DNA of 37,120 nucleotides from Geobacteraceae bacterium GWC2_53_11 (GTDB lineage: Bacteria > Desulfobacterota > Desulfuromonadia > Geobacterales > Pseudopelobacteraceae): NCBI GenBank assembly GCA_001802645.1, contig MGZJ01000085.1, positions 1 through 37,120 of the forward strand, in the 5' to 3' direction. The notes under the pieces are model-generated. The model was not told the origin of the DNA and made no database searches. It saw nothing but the letters and a program-made list of their open reading frames with translations. Shown piece after piece: positions 18,067 to 26,429 of this stretch; the stretch's first letter is position 1; each line of letters begins with the position of its first letter. Made by a program: the position numbers and the translations under genes.

Positions 18067-19656
18067 ATGCCAAAAGGAACTGGCTGGCGTATTAGCCTGA
18101 TAGCAGCATTTGTCGTGCTGTCATTTCTGTATCTGACTCCGACCCTGGCAAGCAAGTTGCCGTCATGGTGGGGAAACCTTTTACCCAAAGACAAGATTCA
18201 TCTCGGCCTTGACCTTCAGGGGGGGACGCACCTTGTAATGGAGGTTGATACCCAGAAAGCGGTTGAAGGATCTCTTGATCTTGTTGCTACTGATCTGGAA
18301 GATACGCTGAACGGCAAAAACTTGCGCTTCAAACGTATTGCCCGCAGCGGCTCCGACAAGGTTTCCGTAGTGCTGTATGAAAAGGGGACTGCCGATGCCG
18401 TCCAGAAACTGATCAAGGATAAATATCCTTCCTATGAGCAGAGTCCGACCTTTGATGAAGGCGGTTTTGTTGCCTTGACTCTGAGGGTAGGCGAGAAGGA
18501 TGCGCAGGATCGCAAGGATAAGGCCGTTCAGCAGGCTCTTGAGACAATCCGGAACAGGATTGACCAGTTTGGTGTGTCCGAGCCGACTATCCAGCGCGAA
18601 GGGATCAACCATATCGTAGTTCAGCTGCCCGGTATCAAAGACCCGCAGCGGGCAATTGAACTGATCGGTCGTACTGCACGGCTGGATTTCAAGATGGTGC
18701 GTGAGGATATCTCTCCATCGGGGGTGATCCCTGATGATGCCGAACTGCTCAAGGAAAAGAGTGTTGACTCGACAACCGGCGCTGTTACCGAAATTCCGAT
18801 CGTAGTCCAGAAAAAATCGATGATCACTGGTGATCTCCTTACCGATGCCCAGGTCAGAATCGATTCGCAGTTCAATCAGCCCTATGTCGGCATTGAATTC
18901 AATTCTCTGGGCGCCAGGCTGTTTGATCAGGTCACCGCAGCAAACGTTGGCAAGCGCTTTGCCATCGTACTTGATAACAATATTCACTCCGCCCCGGTAA
19001 TACGTGAACGGATTTCCGGCGGCAGCGCACAGATTTCGGGGAATTTTACCGAGAAAACCGCTGCCGATCTTGCCATCGTTCTTCGGGCGGGAGCACTGCC
19101 GGCACCGGTCAAGATTATCCAGAACGTAACCGTAGGACCATCGCTGGGACAGGACTCAATCAATAAAGGTTTGTATGCCGGTCTGATCGGAGTACTCTTG
19201 GTTGTTGTCTTCATGGCAATTTACTACAAGCTGTGCGGCCTGATAGCCGATCTGGGCATGGTTTTGAACATTCTCTACTTGATGGGAGCTCTGGCAGCAT
19301 TGGGAGCCACGCTCACGCTGCCCGGTATTGCCGCCATCGTACTGCTGGTCGGCATGTCGGTTGACTCTAATGTAATTATCTTTGAACGTATCCGTGAAGA
19401 GCTCAAGCTGGGCAAATCGCCCAAGGCGGCTCTGGATGCAGGTTACGACAAAGCGTTTCTGACAATCATGGACTCTCATATCACGACCCTGATAACGGCG
19501 GCGGTTCTGTTTCAGTTCGGCACCGGACCGGTCAAAGGTTTTGCGGTATCCTTAAGTCTGGGGGTCATCATCAACCTGTTTACCTCACTGGTCGGCACCA
19601 AGGTTATATTTGATGTCATTATGCACAAGGGAACAGTCAAAAAAATGAGCATATAG
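18067..19656 (+). CDS. secD: Protein translocase subunit SecD
   Basis: A 529-residue inner-membrane RND-type protein that uses the proton gradient to help pull exported proteins out of SecYEG. There is an N-terminal TM, then the periplasmic P1 region beginning with LGLDLQGGTHLVMEVD, the IRNRIDQFGVSEPTIQREG block, and five clustered TMs at the C-terminus. The TM4 region GMSVDSNVIIFERIREEL carries the conserved charged residues of SecD. The length is typical for a separate SecD. It is followed 14 bases later by secF. Confidence 0.96.
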   Translation: MPKGTGWRISLIAAFVVLSFLYLTPTLASKLPSWWGNLLPKDKIHLGLDLQGGTHLVMEVDTQKAVEGSLDLVATDLEDTLNGKNLRFKRIARSGSDKVSVVLYEKGTADAVQKLIKDKYPSYEQSPTFDEGGFVALTLRVGEKDAQDRKDKAVQQALETIRNRIDQFGVSEPTIQREGINHIVVQLPGIKDPQRAIELIGRTARLDFKMVREDISPSGVIPDDAELLKEKSVDSTTGAVTEIPIVVQKKSMITGDLLTDAQVRIDSQFNQPYVGIEFNSLGARLFDQVTAANVGKRFAIVLDNNIHSAPVIRERISGGSAQISGNFTEKTAADLAIVLRAGALPAPVKIIQNVTVGPSLGQDSINKGLYAGLIGVLLVVVFMAIYYKLCGLIADLGMVLNILYLMGALAALGATLTLPGIAAIVLLVGMSVDSNVIIFERIREELKLGKSPKAALDAGYDKAFLTIMDSHITTLITAAVLFQFGTGPVKGFAVSLSLGVIINLFTSLVGTKVIFDVIMHKGTVKKMSI

Positions 19657-19670
19657 GGGGAGCACCGTTC

Positions 19671-20582
19671 ATGGAACTTCTTGGCAAGACCAACATAGAC
19701 TTTATCGGCAAGCGGAATATTGCGTTTGTTGTTTCGGCGATAATCGCGATTATCGGTATTATCGGCATCATCCAGATTGGTCGTGGTGCCGCCAACATGG
19801 GGATTGATTTTTCCGGCGGTACCGCCATGCAGTTGAAGTTCAGCAAGCCTTTTTCTATCGCTGATGCCAGGGCAGCGCTGCATAAGCACGGTATTGCCAA
19901 GGCGGATCTGCAGGAAATCAAAGACGGCAACATGCTTCTGGTCAAGATGGCCGGGGCTGCAGTCGGCAAACAATCGGAACTGGTACAGATCTCTTTCAAA
20001 AAGGAGTTTGCTGACAACCCGTTCACCGTTGAAAGTTCCACTGAAATCGGCCCGTCAATCGGTGACAAGCTGCGTAAAGATACGCTGATCGCAGTAGTTC
20101 TCTCTTTGCTGGGAATTATTCTTTACATTGCCTGGCGGTTTGATTTGAAATTCGGCATCGGGGCAACGATTGCCACCATGCATGATGTTCTGGCCATGAT
20201 TGCTGTTTTTTACCTGTTGAACAAAGAGATCAACCTGCTCTTTATCACCGCCGTACTGACCATTGCCGGTTATTCGCTGACCGATACGGTCGTCATATTT
20301 GACCGTATCCGGGAAAACCTGCACAAAAACCTCAAGGGCGCCATGCATAACATCTTTAATGGCAGCATTAACGAGGTTTTATCCCGTACAATTGTTACTT
20401 CCTTGACAACTTTTTTGGCTGCTCTTGCACTGTTTGTATTCGGCGGCGAAGTGATACACGATTTTTCTCTGGCGCTGCTGATAGGGATCGGGGTAGCCAC
20501 CTATTCATCGGTGTTTGTTGCCAGTCCTATCGTGGTACTTCTTGAAAATCGTGCCTTGGCAAAAGCGGCTAAAACCGCATAA
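19671..20582 (+). CDS. secF: Protein translocase subunit SecF
   Basis: A 303-residue partner of SecD in the auxiliary translocase. It has an N-terminal TM (residues 15-36), the periplasmic GIDFSGGTAMQLKF block, and five C-terminal TMs with AGYSLTDTVVIFDRIREN, the SecF equivalent of the SecD motif. SecD and SecF are separate genes here, unlike the fused form of some Gram-positives. The ATG at 19671 is close behind secD, with GGGGGAG as its SD. Confidence 0.96.
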   Translation: MELLGKTNIDFIGKRNIAFVVSAIIAIIGIIGIIQIGRGAANMGIDFSGGTAMQLKFSKPFSIADARAALHKHGIAKADLQEIKDGNMLLVKMAGAAVGKQSELVQISFKKEFADNPFTVESSTEIGPSIGDKLRKDTLIAVVLSLLGIILYIAWRFDLKFGIGATIATMHDVLAMIAVFYLLNKEINLLFITAVLTIAGYSLTDTVVIFDRIRENLHKNLKGAMHNIFNGSINEVLSRTIVTSLTTFLAALALFVFGGEVIHDFSLALLIGIGVATYSSVFVASPIVVLLENRALAKAAKTA

Positions 20583-20614
20583 GCCGGTTATCCAACCATA
20601 CGGAGAGGTGTCCT

Positions 20615-21190
20615 GTGAACAAAGAATCAACCCTAATAGCAGTAGTTGCCCTGATCGTTGGATTGTTGGGCGGGTATCTGGTCTTCAGCATCAGCAATTC
20701 CGGTAAAAGCCAACAGCCGAATACCGCTATCCCAGCCGGCGCCGGATCGCCAACTGACTATACGCAACGCATAGCCCAAGCCGAAAAGGTGGTTGCTCAG
20801 GATCCGAAAAATCTTAACGCCTGGATATCTCTGGGCAATGATTATTTTGATACGGAGCAGTCCCAGAAATCGATTAACGCATATACAAAGGCGCTGGAAA
20901 TTGAGCCTAATAATCCGAATGTTCTCACGGACCAGGGGGTTATGTTCAGAAAAGTAGGCTGGTATGACAAAGCTTTGATAAATTTTGAGAAAGCGAACAA
21001 GATTGATCCGAATCACCTGCAAAGCTTGTTCAACGCCGGTATCGTCTACGTTGTTGATTTGAAACAGCCGGAAAAGGCAGCTCCCTATTGGAAAAAATAT
21101 CTCACGCTGGATTCGAACAGTCCAACCGCCATGCAGATCAAGAGCATGATGGAGCAGTCCGGTAAGGGCATGATGCCGCCGATGAAGTAA
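20615..21190 (+). CDS. Membrane-anchored TPR protein
   Basis: A 191-residue protein with an N-terminal membrane anchor (STLIAVVALIVGLLGGYLVFSIS) and, after a Pro/Gly-rich linker, about three tetratricopeptide repeats between residues 45 and 165: PKNLNAWISLGNDYFDTEQ, PNNPNVLTDQGVMFRKVGW and PNHLQSLFNAGIVYVVDLK. The tail is Met/Pro-rich. TPRs mediate protein-protein contacts, so it may act as a scaffold facing the periplasm. It resembles TPR proteins often found behind secF in Geobacter-type genomes, but the partner is unknown. The start is GTG 20615 with GAGAGG upstream. It is the last gene before a strong terminator. Confidence 0.85.
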   Translation: MNKESTLIAVVALIVGLLGGYLVFSISNSGKSQQPNTAIPAGAGSPTDYTQRIAQAEKVVAQDPKNLNAWISLGNDYFDTEQSQKSINAYTKALEIEPNNPNVLTDQGVMFRKVGWYDKALINFEKANKIDPNHLQSLFNAGIVYVVDLKQPEKAAPYWKKYLTLDSNSPTAMQIKSMMEQSGKGMMPPMK

Positions 21191-21232
21191 TGTACCCAGG
21201 TAGACAGGGTTAGTGTACCAACGAACCAAACG

Positions 21233-21261
21233 AATCCCCCGCCAGTCGGGGGATTTTTTTT
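21233..21261 (+). terminator. Rho-independent terminator between the TPR gene and recJ
   Basis: AATCCCCC (21233-21240) pairs perfectly with GGGGGATT (21248-21255) around a 7-base loop, followed by a run of eight T (21254-21261). It ends 19 bases before the recJ ATG, leaving almost no room for a separate recJ promoter. Confidence 0.9.
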
Positions 21262-21280
21262 ACACACAGGAATGCTTTGT

Positions 21281-22990
21281 ATGAAGAAAAAATGGGTGCT
21301 TAAAACTGTTGATGATGCCACGAGCACGATGCTGTCGCGCTTTCTCGGCATTAGTCCCGTAACGGCGGGAATAATGGCCGGCAGGGGAATTGTCACTGTT
21401 GAGGATGGTGCGTCATATCTGACGCCCGCTCTTGCGGCTATGCCAGACCCTTTTCTTTTGAAAGGAATGCAGGCTGCTGTAGAACGGTTGCTGGTCGCCA
21501 GAAAGAACGGCGAACCGGTCTGCGTTTACGGAGATTATGATGTCGATGGTATCAGCGGCACGTCTCTGTTAGTGTCGTTCTTGCGAAAGGTGGGTTTTAC
21601 CTGCACATACTTCATCCCCAATCGGTTTGATGACGGTTACGGGCTGAACGAAGAGGCGTTACACCGCATCATAACTCTGGGCGCTGCGCTGATCATCTCG
21701 GTGGATTGTGGTATAACATCGATTAAGGAGGCTGCCTTCTGCAAGCAGGCCGGTGTTGATCTGATTATTGTTGACCATCATACCCCCGTTGCGAGTATTC
21801 CGGATGCAACAGCCGTGATAAATCCACTCCAGCCTGGCTGTATGTACCCTTTTAAACTGTTGGCGGGGGTCGGTGTTGCGTTTAATCTGCTGGTTGCACT
21901 GCGCAGTCGTATGAGGCAGGAGGAGTTATTTGGTTCCGAAGGTGAGCCGGACCTCCGGAAATGGCTCGATCTGGTCGCTCTCGGGACGATTGCCGATGTT
22001 GTCCCATTGGTTGCCCAGAATCGTATCTATGCCTATCATGGTTTGCAAAGACTCGAAAATACCCACAGGATCGGGATATCAGCGCTAAAAAAAGTTGCCG
22101 GAATTACGGGTGAAGTCACTTGCGGACAGGTAGGCTTCCGCCTTGCGCCGCGTTTGAACGCTGCCGGGCGTATGGAAAGCGCCGTGCCGGGAGTTGAACT
22201 GCTTCTTAGTGAGAATCCGGAGGAGTGCGCTCTTATTGCTGATGAACTGGATACGGCAAACAGTGAGCGACAGACGGTTGAGCGGAACATGTTTGATCAG
22301 GCTGTCTCGATGGTTGAAGACAGCGGTGTCTATCCCGCCTGCAAGAGCATTGTTCTTGCTTCCCGCGACTGGCATCAAGGGGTTGTCGGCATCGTTGCTT
22401 CCCGGATGGTCGAGCGTTATCACCGGCCGACCATCCTGATTGCCATTGATGAACAGGGTGGCGCAAAGGGGTCCGGGCGGAGTATCCCCGGATTCCACCT
22501 TCTGGAAGCCTTGAATGCCTGTTCCGGGCATCTGGACAGGTTTGGGGGGCATCGCTATGCTGCGGGCGTAGGATTGCGTGAGGCAGGCCTCAACGGCTTT
22601 ATTCAAGCATTTGAGGCTGCTGCCTCTGGCATGTTGGGCGATTCGGAGCTTGTTCCGCTGCTGGAAGTCGATGCCGAGGTGGCACCTGATCAGGTAAACC
22701 TTGCGCTGGTTGAGGAATTGTGCCGGCTGGAACCATTCGGCTCCGGCAACCCGGAACCGACCCTGATGCTGCGTGGCGCAACGGTTGTTGAACGGCGGAT
22801 TGTGGGTGACGCCCATCTCAAGCTGACTATCTCGGTACAAGGGCGGAAATTTAACGCCATCGCGTTCAGGCAGGCGGAATGCTGTACGGACGGAATTCTT
22901 GACATAGCGTTTTTTCCCGAAAGTAATGTCTGGAAAAACTCAACAACATTGCAATTGCGGATCAAGTCGATGCGGGCGGCGGAGGAATAA
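21281..22990 (+). CDS. recJ: Single-stranded-DNA-specific exonuclease RecJ
   Basis: A 569-residue 5'-3' exonuclease of the DHH family, acting in recombination and repair. Motif I is VYGDYDVDGISGTSLL, motif III LIIVDHHTP carries the DHH triad, and LVALGTIADVVPL is another core block. The DHHA1 part has SRDWHQGVVGIVASRM, GSGRSIPGFHLLEAL and FGGHRYAAGVGL. An OB-like C-terminal region (GDAHLKLTIS, KFNAIAF) completes it. I prefer ATG 21281 because CAGGA (21267-21271) lies 9 bases upstream; an in-frame ATG at 21272 directly abuts that SD. It overlaps the next gene by one base (TAATG) and is preceded by a strong terminator. Confidence 0.94.
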   Translation: MKKKWVLKTVDDATSTMLSRFLGISPVTAGIMAGRGIVTVEDGASYLTPALAAMPDPFLLKGMQAAVERLLVARKNGEPVCVYGDYDVDGISGTSLLVSFLRKVGFTCTYFIPNRFDDGYGLNEEALHRIITLGAALIISVDCGITSIKEAAFCKQAGVDLIIVDHHTPVASIPDATAVINPLQPGCMYPFKLLAGVGVAFNLLVALRSRMRQEELFGSEGEPDLRKWLDLVALGTIADVVPLVAQNRIYAYHGLQRLENTHRIGISALKKVAGITGEVTCGQVGFRLAPRLNAAGRMESAVPGVELLLSENPEECALIADELDTANSERQTVERNMFDQAVSMVEDSGVYPACKSIVLASRDWHQGVVGIVASRMVERYHRPTILIAIDEQGGAKGSGRSIPGFHLLEALNACSGHLDRFGGHRYAAGVGLREAGLNGFIQAFEAAASGMLGDSELVPLLEVDAEVAPDQVNLALVEELCRLEPFGSGNPEPTLMLRGATVVERRIVGDAHLKLTISVQGRKFNAIAFRQAECCTDGILDIAFFPESNVWKNSTTLQLRIKSMRAAEE

Positions 22991-23889
22991 TGCAACGGAA
23001 TGAACGCTTTGATCAGGCAGATAGGATCATAAAGATAGGGTTTTGGGTCAATGCGGCTTTAATGGTTATGAAACTGTCAGCCGGGTACTGGGGACATTCG
23101 GATGCCGTTTTCGCCGATGGTATCGAGAGCGCCTGCGATTTTATTGCCATATTTGCCACCATGATGGCCCTTAAGCTGGGGCGGCAACCGTTTGACGCCA
23201 ATCATCCCTACGGTCATGGCCGTGCAGAAAGCCTGGCGGCGCTGCTGGTTTCAGTGGTGATATGTGCCACCGGTGGCTGGATTCTCTACGGTTCGGTGGT
23301 TTCTGTCATTGAGGGGGACTTTAAATCACCGGGGTGGATCGCCGTTGTTGCGGCCGCGGTGACGATCATTGTCAAGGAGTGGCTCTATCGTTTTTCGACC
23401 CGCACCGGCAAGAAGCTGGAAAGCCCCGCACTGCTGGCCGTTGCCAAAGACCATCGTAAAGATGCCATTACCTCCGTAGCAACACTCATCGGTGTCATCG
23501 GCGCTTATTACGGGTGGGGGATCATGGACCCGCTGGCCGCCGGCCTGACCTCGCTTTTTATCCTGCACATCGGTTACCAGACGTTCCAGGAAGCTGCCCA
23601 TGATCTGATGGACGGCACCGCTCCCGCCGATTTTATTGATGCGCTCCAAGTCCTTGCCGAAAGCGTTGAGAATGTTGAGCATGTCCATGAAATCCGGGCG
23701 CGCCGCTCCGGGCAATACATGATCGTTGATCTGAAGCTGGAAATGGACCCGGAGATGACCGTCAAGCAGTCGCATGACGTGGCGACCCAGGTAAAAAAAC
23801 TTATCTTCGACCGCTATCCGGGTGTTGGCGACGTTATGATTCATATCAACCCGCATGAAGAAGAGCACGAGGATTTAATCAGACTATGA
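22990..23889 (+). CDS. Cation diffusion facilitator (CDF) metal exporter
   Basis: A 299-residue inner-membrane metal/proton antiporter with six TMs (first at about 17-34) and a C-terminal cytoplasmic domain (about 210-299). Family blocks include DANHPYGHGRAESLAAL (69-85) and the histidine-containing C-terminal metal site region. The transport site looks unusual: TM2 has E46xxxD50 (GIESACD) and TM5 has D154xxxD158 (DHRKD). The Zn/Fe exporter YiiP has DxxxD and HxxxD. An all-acidic set without His resembles manganese-type CDFs more than zinc-type ones; this is inference. The ATG overlaps the recJ stop, and the gene overlaps the ResB-like gene by four bases. Confidence 0.9.
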   Translation: MQRNERFDQADRIIKIGFWVNAALMVMKLSAGYWGHSDAVFADGIESACDFIAIFATMMALKLGRQPFDANHPYGHGRAESLAALLVSVVICATGGWILYGSVVSVIEGDFKSPGWIAVVAAAVTIIVKEWLYRFSTRTGKKLESPALLAVAKDHRKDAITSVATLIGVIGAYYGWGIMDPLAAGLTSLFILHIGYQTFQEAAHDLMDGTAPADFIDALQVLAESVENVEHVHEIRARRSGQYMIVDLKLEMDPEMTVKQSHDVATQVKKLIFDRYPGVGDVMIHINPHEEEHEDLIRL

Positions 23890-24608
23890 AGCTGTGGCGT
23901 GTATTGATCTCTCTCGAACTCTGCCTTGGCCTGCTTGCACTGGTGTGTCTCTCCATGGCGGTCGGCTCTTTTTCCCTTTCCGGTGAATACGCTGCCGCCA
24001 TCAACAGCATGCCGTTGATGGCGTGGTTGCGTGAGGTGCCGTTTTCTATCTCGTGGTGGCTCTGGATAGCCGTCGTGCTGCTTGCCCTGCTGGCCTTGAA
24101 TACGTTGTGCTGCTCGTCGGAAACCCTCTGGTCGCGCTGGAGAACCTGCAACATCGCTTCGTTGCTGGCGCCGCAGCTGATTCACGCCGGCTTTCTGCTG
24201 ATCGTCCTTGCCCATCTGGGGAGCGCTCTCTGGTCATCGCATTACTCGGTGGAAGTCGGCGAGATGACCCTTGCTGCCCTACCGGACGGCAGCCGGTTCG
24301 GCATCGCTTCAATATCCGTGGCAACAACACCGGAAGGAATGCCGGTCGGGTTCAGCAGCGAACTGGCGCCGGATCCCAACAGACCGGAAGTGCGTGTCAC
24401 GATTTCTCCCAACCATCCCTGGTTCTCCCACGGGTTCGGTGTGTATCTCAAACAGGCGGAAGCATATCCGTACAAGCGGGCGTTGCTTGAAATTCATCGC
24501 GAAGCGGGGGCCGGGATGGCGCTGGCCGGAGCGCTGCTGTTTGCGATCGGAAATGTCCAGCTGGTGGCAATCAGGTCAAAACGGCAGGACTCCAAAATAG
24601 ATTCTTGA
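23886..24608 (+). CDS. Short ResB-like cytochrome c biogenesis protein
   Basis: A 240-residue membrane protein resembling the N-terminal part of ResB/Ccs1, a component of system II cytochrome c maturation that delivers haem together with CcsA. TMs lie at about 5-27, 52-75, 96-117 and 205-225. The first, with SLELCLGLLALVCLSMAVGS, is the usual ResB opening. Between the third and fourth is a periplasmic beta-rich region (GEMTLAALPDGSRFGIASI, VRVTISPNHPWFSHGFGVYL). Full ResB proteins are much longer (over 400 residues), and the CcsA partner is not adjacent. The ATGA overlap with the CDF gene implies coupling. It may be a reduced family member rather than a broken gene, since the frame is intact. 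Confidence 0.7.
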   Translation: MKLWRVLISLELCLGLLALVCLSMAVGSFSLSGEYAAAINSMPLMAWLREVPFSISWWLWIAVVLLALLALNTLCCSSETLWSRWRTCNIASLLAPQLIHAGFLLIVLAHLGSALWSSHYSVEVGEMTLAALPDGSRFGIASISVATTPEGMPVGFSSELAPDPNRPEVRVTISPNHPWFSHGFGVYLKQAEAYPYKRALLEIHREAGAGMALAGALLFAIGNVQLVAIRSKRQDSKIDS

Positions 24609-24633
24609 CAGTTTCAGGAAAGTTAGCCATCAT
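24605..24633 (+). promoter_or_regulatory. Candidate promoter of the metal-efflux cluster
   Basis: A consensus TTGACA (24605-24610), overlapping the stop codon of the ResB-like gene, a 17-base spacer and CATCAT (24628-24633; 4 of 6) form a plausible sigma70 promoter. Its start point would be near 24640, only about 6 bases before the next ATG. Confidence 0.5.
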
Positions 24634-24645
24634 CTTTTCACCTCT

Positions 24646-25011
24646 ATGCGAAAAAAGACTCCCTTCAAATTCTTTACTCGGCTCCTCCTTCTGGTCATAC
24701 TGACTGTCACCATCAATGGTGTGCATGAAAGTGCCCATGCATTGCAGAACCGCGGGGTAGCGGCAGAGGGCCTTGATGTGCATTCCGCCCTGTCTGCGCC
24801 TCACCAGTGTCCTTGTGCCCCGCTTGAAGGGCATAAGGATTACGATGACTGCGATACCTGTGTCAACTGCGCGTGTCATGCTCCCCTGACCGTTCAGCCG
24901 CTCAAACTCGTGTATAACCCCATCATAGTTGCTCTGAACACGTACGACCCCTTCAAGTTTTTACCTGAAGTCTATCTTTCCAAGTTTATCCCCCCGCAAA
25001 TACTCGCATAA
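24646..25011 (+). CDS. Secreted Cys-rich small protein preceding czcC
   Basis: A 121-residue protein with an N-terminal signal (RKKTPFKFFTRLLLLVILTVTING) and a central cluster of six cysteines (55, 57, 69, 72, 75, 77) in CPCAP and CDTCVNCACH, with His at 53, 63 and 78. It ends in a hydrophobic tail (YLSKFIPPQILA). I do not recognise a named family. Its position as first gene of a CzcCBA cluster, and the exported Cys/His cluster, suggest periplasmic metal binding or sensing. It has no CxxCH, so it is not an obvious haem protein. No SD precedes the ATG, and the nearest promoter would give an almost leaderless mRNA. The next gene starts 119 bases downstream. Confidence 0.75.
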   Translation: MRKKTPFKFFTRLLLLVILTVTINGVHESAHALQNRGVAAEGLDVHSALSAPHQCPCAPLEGHKDYDDCDTCVNCACHAPLTVQPLKLVYNPIIVALNTYDPFKFLPEVYLSKFIPPQILA

Positions 25012-25033
25012 AACATCACACCGGGAGTAGTTC

Positions 25034-25048
25034 GTCCTGACTCAGGAC
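25034..25048. promoter_or_regulatory. Palindrome upstream of czcC, possible operator
   Basis: GTCCTGA-C-TCAGGAC is a perfect 7-bp inverted repeat around one central base, 82 bases before the czcC start. No T-run follows, so it is not a terminator. A regulator-binding site is possible but untested. Confidence 0.35.
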
Positions 25049-25130
25049 ACAATGACTTCTCTCACGTCGTGGTGCGTCCGTAACCGCCGTATCTTCATTC
25101 TTCATAACTGAATACAAGGAGGTTATTCCC

Positions 25131-26429
25131 TTGGGAACAACTGTATTTGCACGTGGAGCTTTGCTCCTGGTGCCTGGAATCGTGTGTATTTTATCATCAA
25201 CCCCGGTGATGGCAGAGGAACAAGTACTGTCACTGCCCCAGGTGATCGAGTATTCGTTGCAGAATAATGGCGGCCTCATCTCGCTGCGCGAGGAGAAAGG
25301 CATCCGTGACGCCGGCAAGGTCAGAGCGGGGCTTTTTCCCAACCCGACCCTCGACGTTGAAGTGGGCACCGGCGCCCTGACCGGCAGCAGCGCCGAAAAC
25401 AGTCTGGCCCTCGGCATCTCGCAGGAGTTTCTCCTGGCGGGGAAGCGGGGCAAGCGAACGGCCATGGCCGAACGTGAACTGGATATGTATCGCTGGCAAC
25501 TGGCGGATCGGGAGCGGTTGGCCGGCGGAGAGGTGAAGGCCGCCTTTTATGATGTCCTGTTGTCGGAGCAGAGGATCGCTCTGTCCGTCCGTGCCATCGC
25601 TCTGAGCCGGCAGCTCCTCGACGTAACCAAAGAGCGTCTGGCGGCAGGCGATATACCGGAGCTGGAAATGAACCTGGCGCAGGTCGAATTGGCGAGAAGC
25701 GAAAGCGCCAGAATAGAGGCAGAGAAGGGGCATCGGCAAAATCAGGCGAAGCTCTCGGCGTTGATGGGGCTTCCGCTCGATAAGCAGCCGGTGCTGTCCG
25801 GAAAACTCGATGTTACGGTACCGTTGACACAAACAGTGGCCGAGCTGAAACAGCTTGCCCGTGACCGGCGCCCGGATGTGAAGGCGCTGGAGGCCGAAAA
25901 GGGGAGGGGGGATGCGGACATTTCCCTGTCACAGGCCGAGGGAATTCCCAACCTGACAGCCGGTTTGGTTGTCCGGCGCGACACGACATCCCTTGAGGTC
26001 GGAGGGGTGGAAGGGAAGGATACGGCCTATACCATCGGCATGAAGCTGTCCATGCCTATCCCTCTGTTCGACAGAAATCAGGCCGGCGTTCAGGAAGCCC
26101 GGGCCCGGCGGAGCAGCAGTGAAGGCCGCCTGATCGCGCTCCGCAGGGATGTTGATCGTGAAGTGGAAACGGCCTACGCCGGCTGTCTGAACAGCGACAC
26201 GATTCTCTCCCTGTACAGGAAAAACATTATTCCCCAGCTTGAGGAGAACCTGAAGCTTACCCAGGAGGCCTACCGGCTCGGCGAGGTCGGCATTCTGGCG
26301 GTCATTCAGGAACAGAAGAATTTTTTCGAGGTGAGCGACGGCTACCTGACCGCGCTGCATGATCGTCAGATAGCCCTTGTGAAGCTGGAAACAGCAGTTG
26401 CAACAGAACTTAGCGGAGGTGTGCAGTGA
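25131..26429 (+). CDS. czcC: RND efflux outer-membrane channel CzcC-like (TolC family)
   Basis: A 432-residue TolC-like protein that would form the outer-membrane duct of a tripartite metal-efflux system. A signal peptide precedes a likely cut after TPVMA, and two long repeats of coiled-coil helices follow, with the family's NPTLDVEVG and GISQEFLLAGKRGKRTAMAE opening and the late AYRLGEVGILAVIQEQKNFF block. The length fits CzcC/CusC relatives. The start is TTG 25131, justified by AAGGAGG (25116-25122), 8 bases upstream. There is no lipobox. Its end overlaps czcB as GTGA. Confidence 0.9.
   Translation: MGTTVFARGALLLVPGIVCILSSTPVMAEEQVLSLPQVIEYSLQNNGGLISLREEKGIRDAGKVRAGLFPNPTLDVEVGTGALTGSSAENSLALGISQEFLLAGKRGKRTAMAERELDMYRWQLADRERLAGGEVKAAFYDVLLSEQRIALSVRAIALSRQLLDVTKERLAAGDIPELEMNLAQVELARSESARIEAEKGHRQNQAKLSALMGLPLDKQPVLSGKLDVTVPLTQTVAELKQLARDRRPDVKALEAEKGRGDADISLSQAEGIPNLTAGLVVRRDTTSLEVGGVEGKDTAYTIGMKLSMPIPLFDRNQAGVQEARARRSSSEGRLIALRRDVDREVETAYAGCLNSDTILSLYRKNIIPQLEENLKLTQEAYRLGEVGILAVIQEQKNFFEVSDGYLTALHDRQIALVKLETAVATELSGGVQ

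Noticed and set aside
24805..24885. Possible c-type haem motif in the Cys-rich protein
   Set aside because: The sequence is CVNCACH; no Cys lies three residues before the C that precedes H, so CxxCH is not met.
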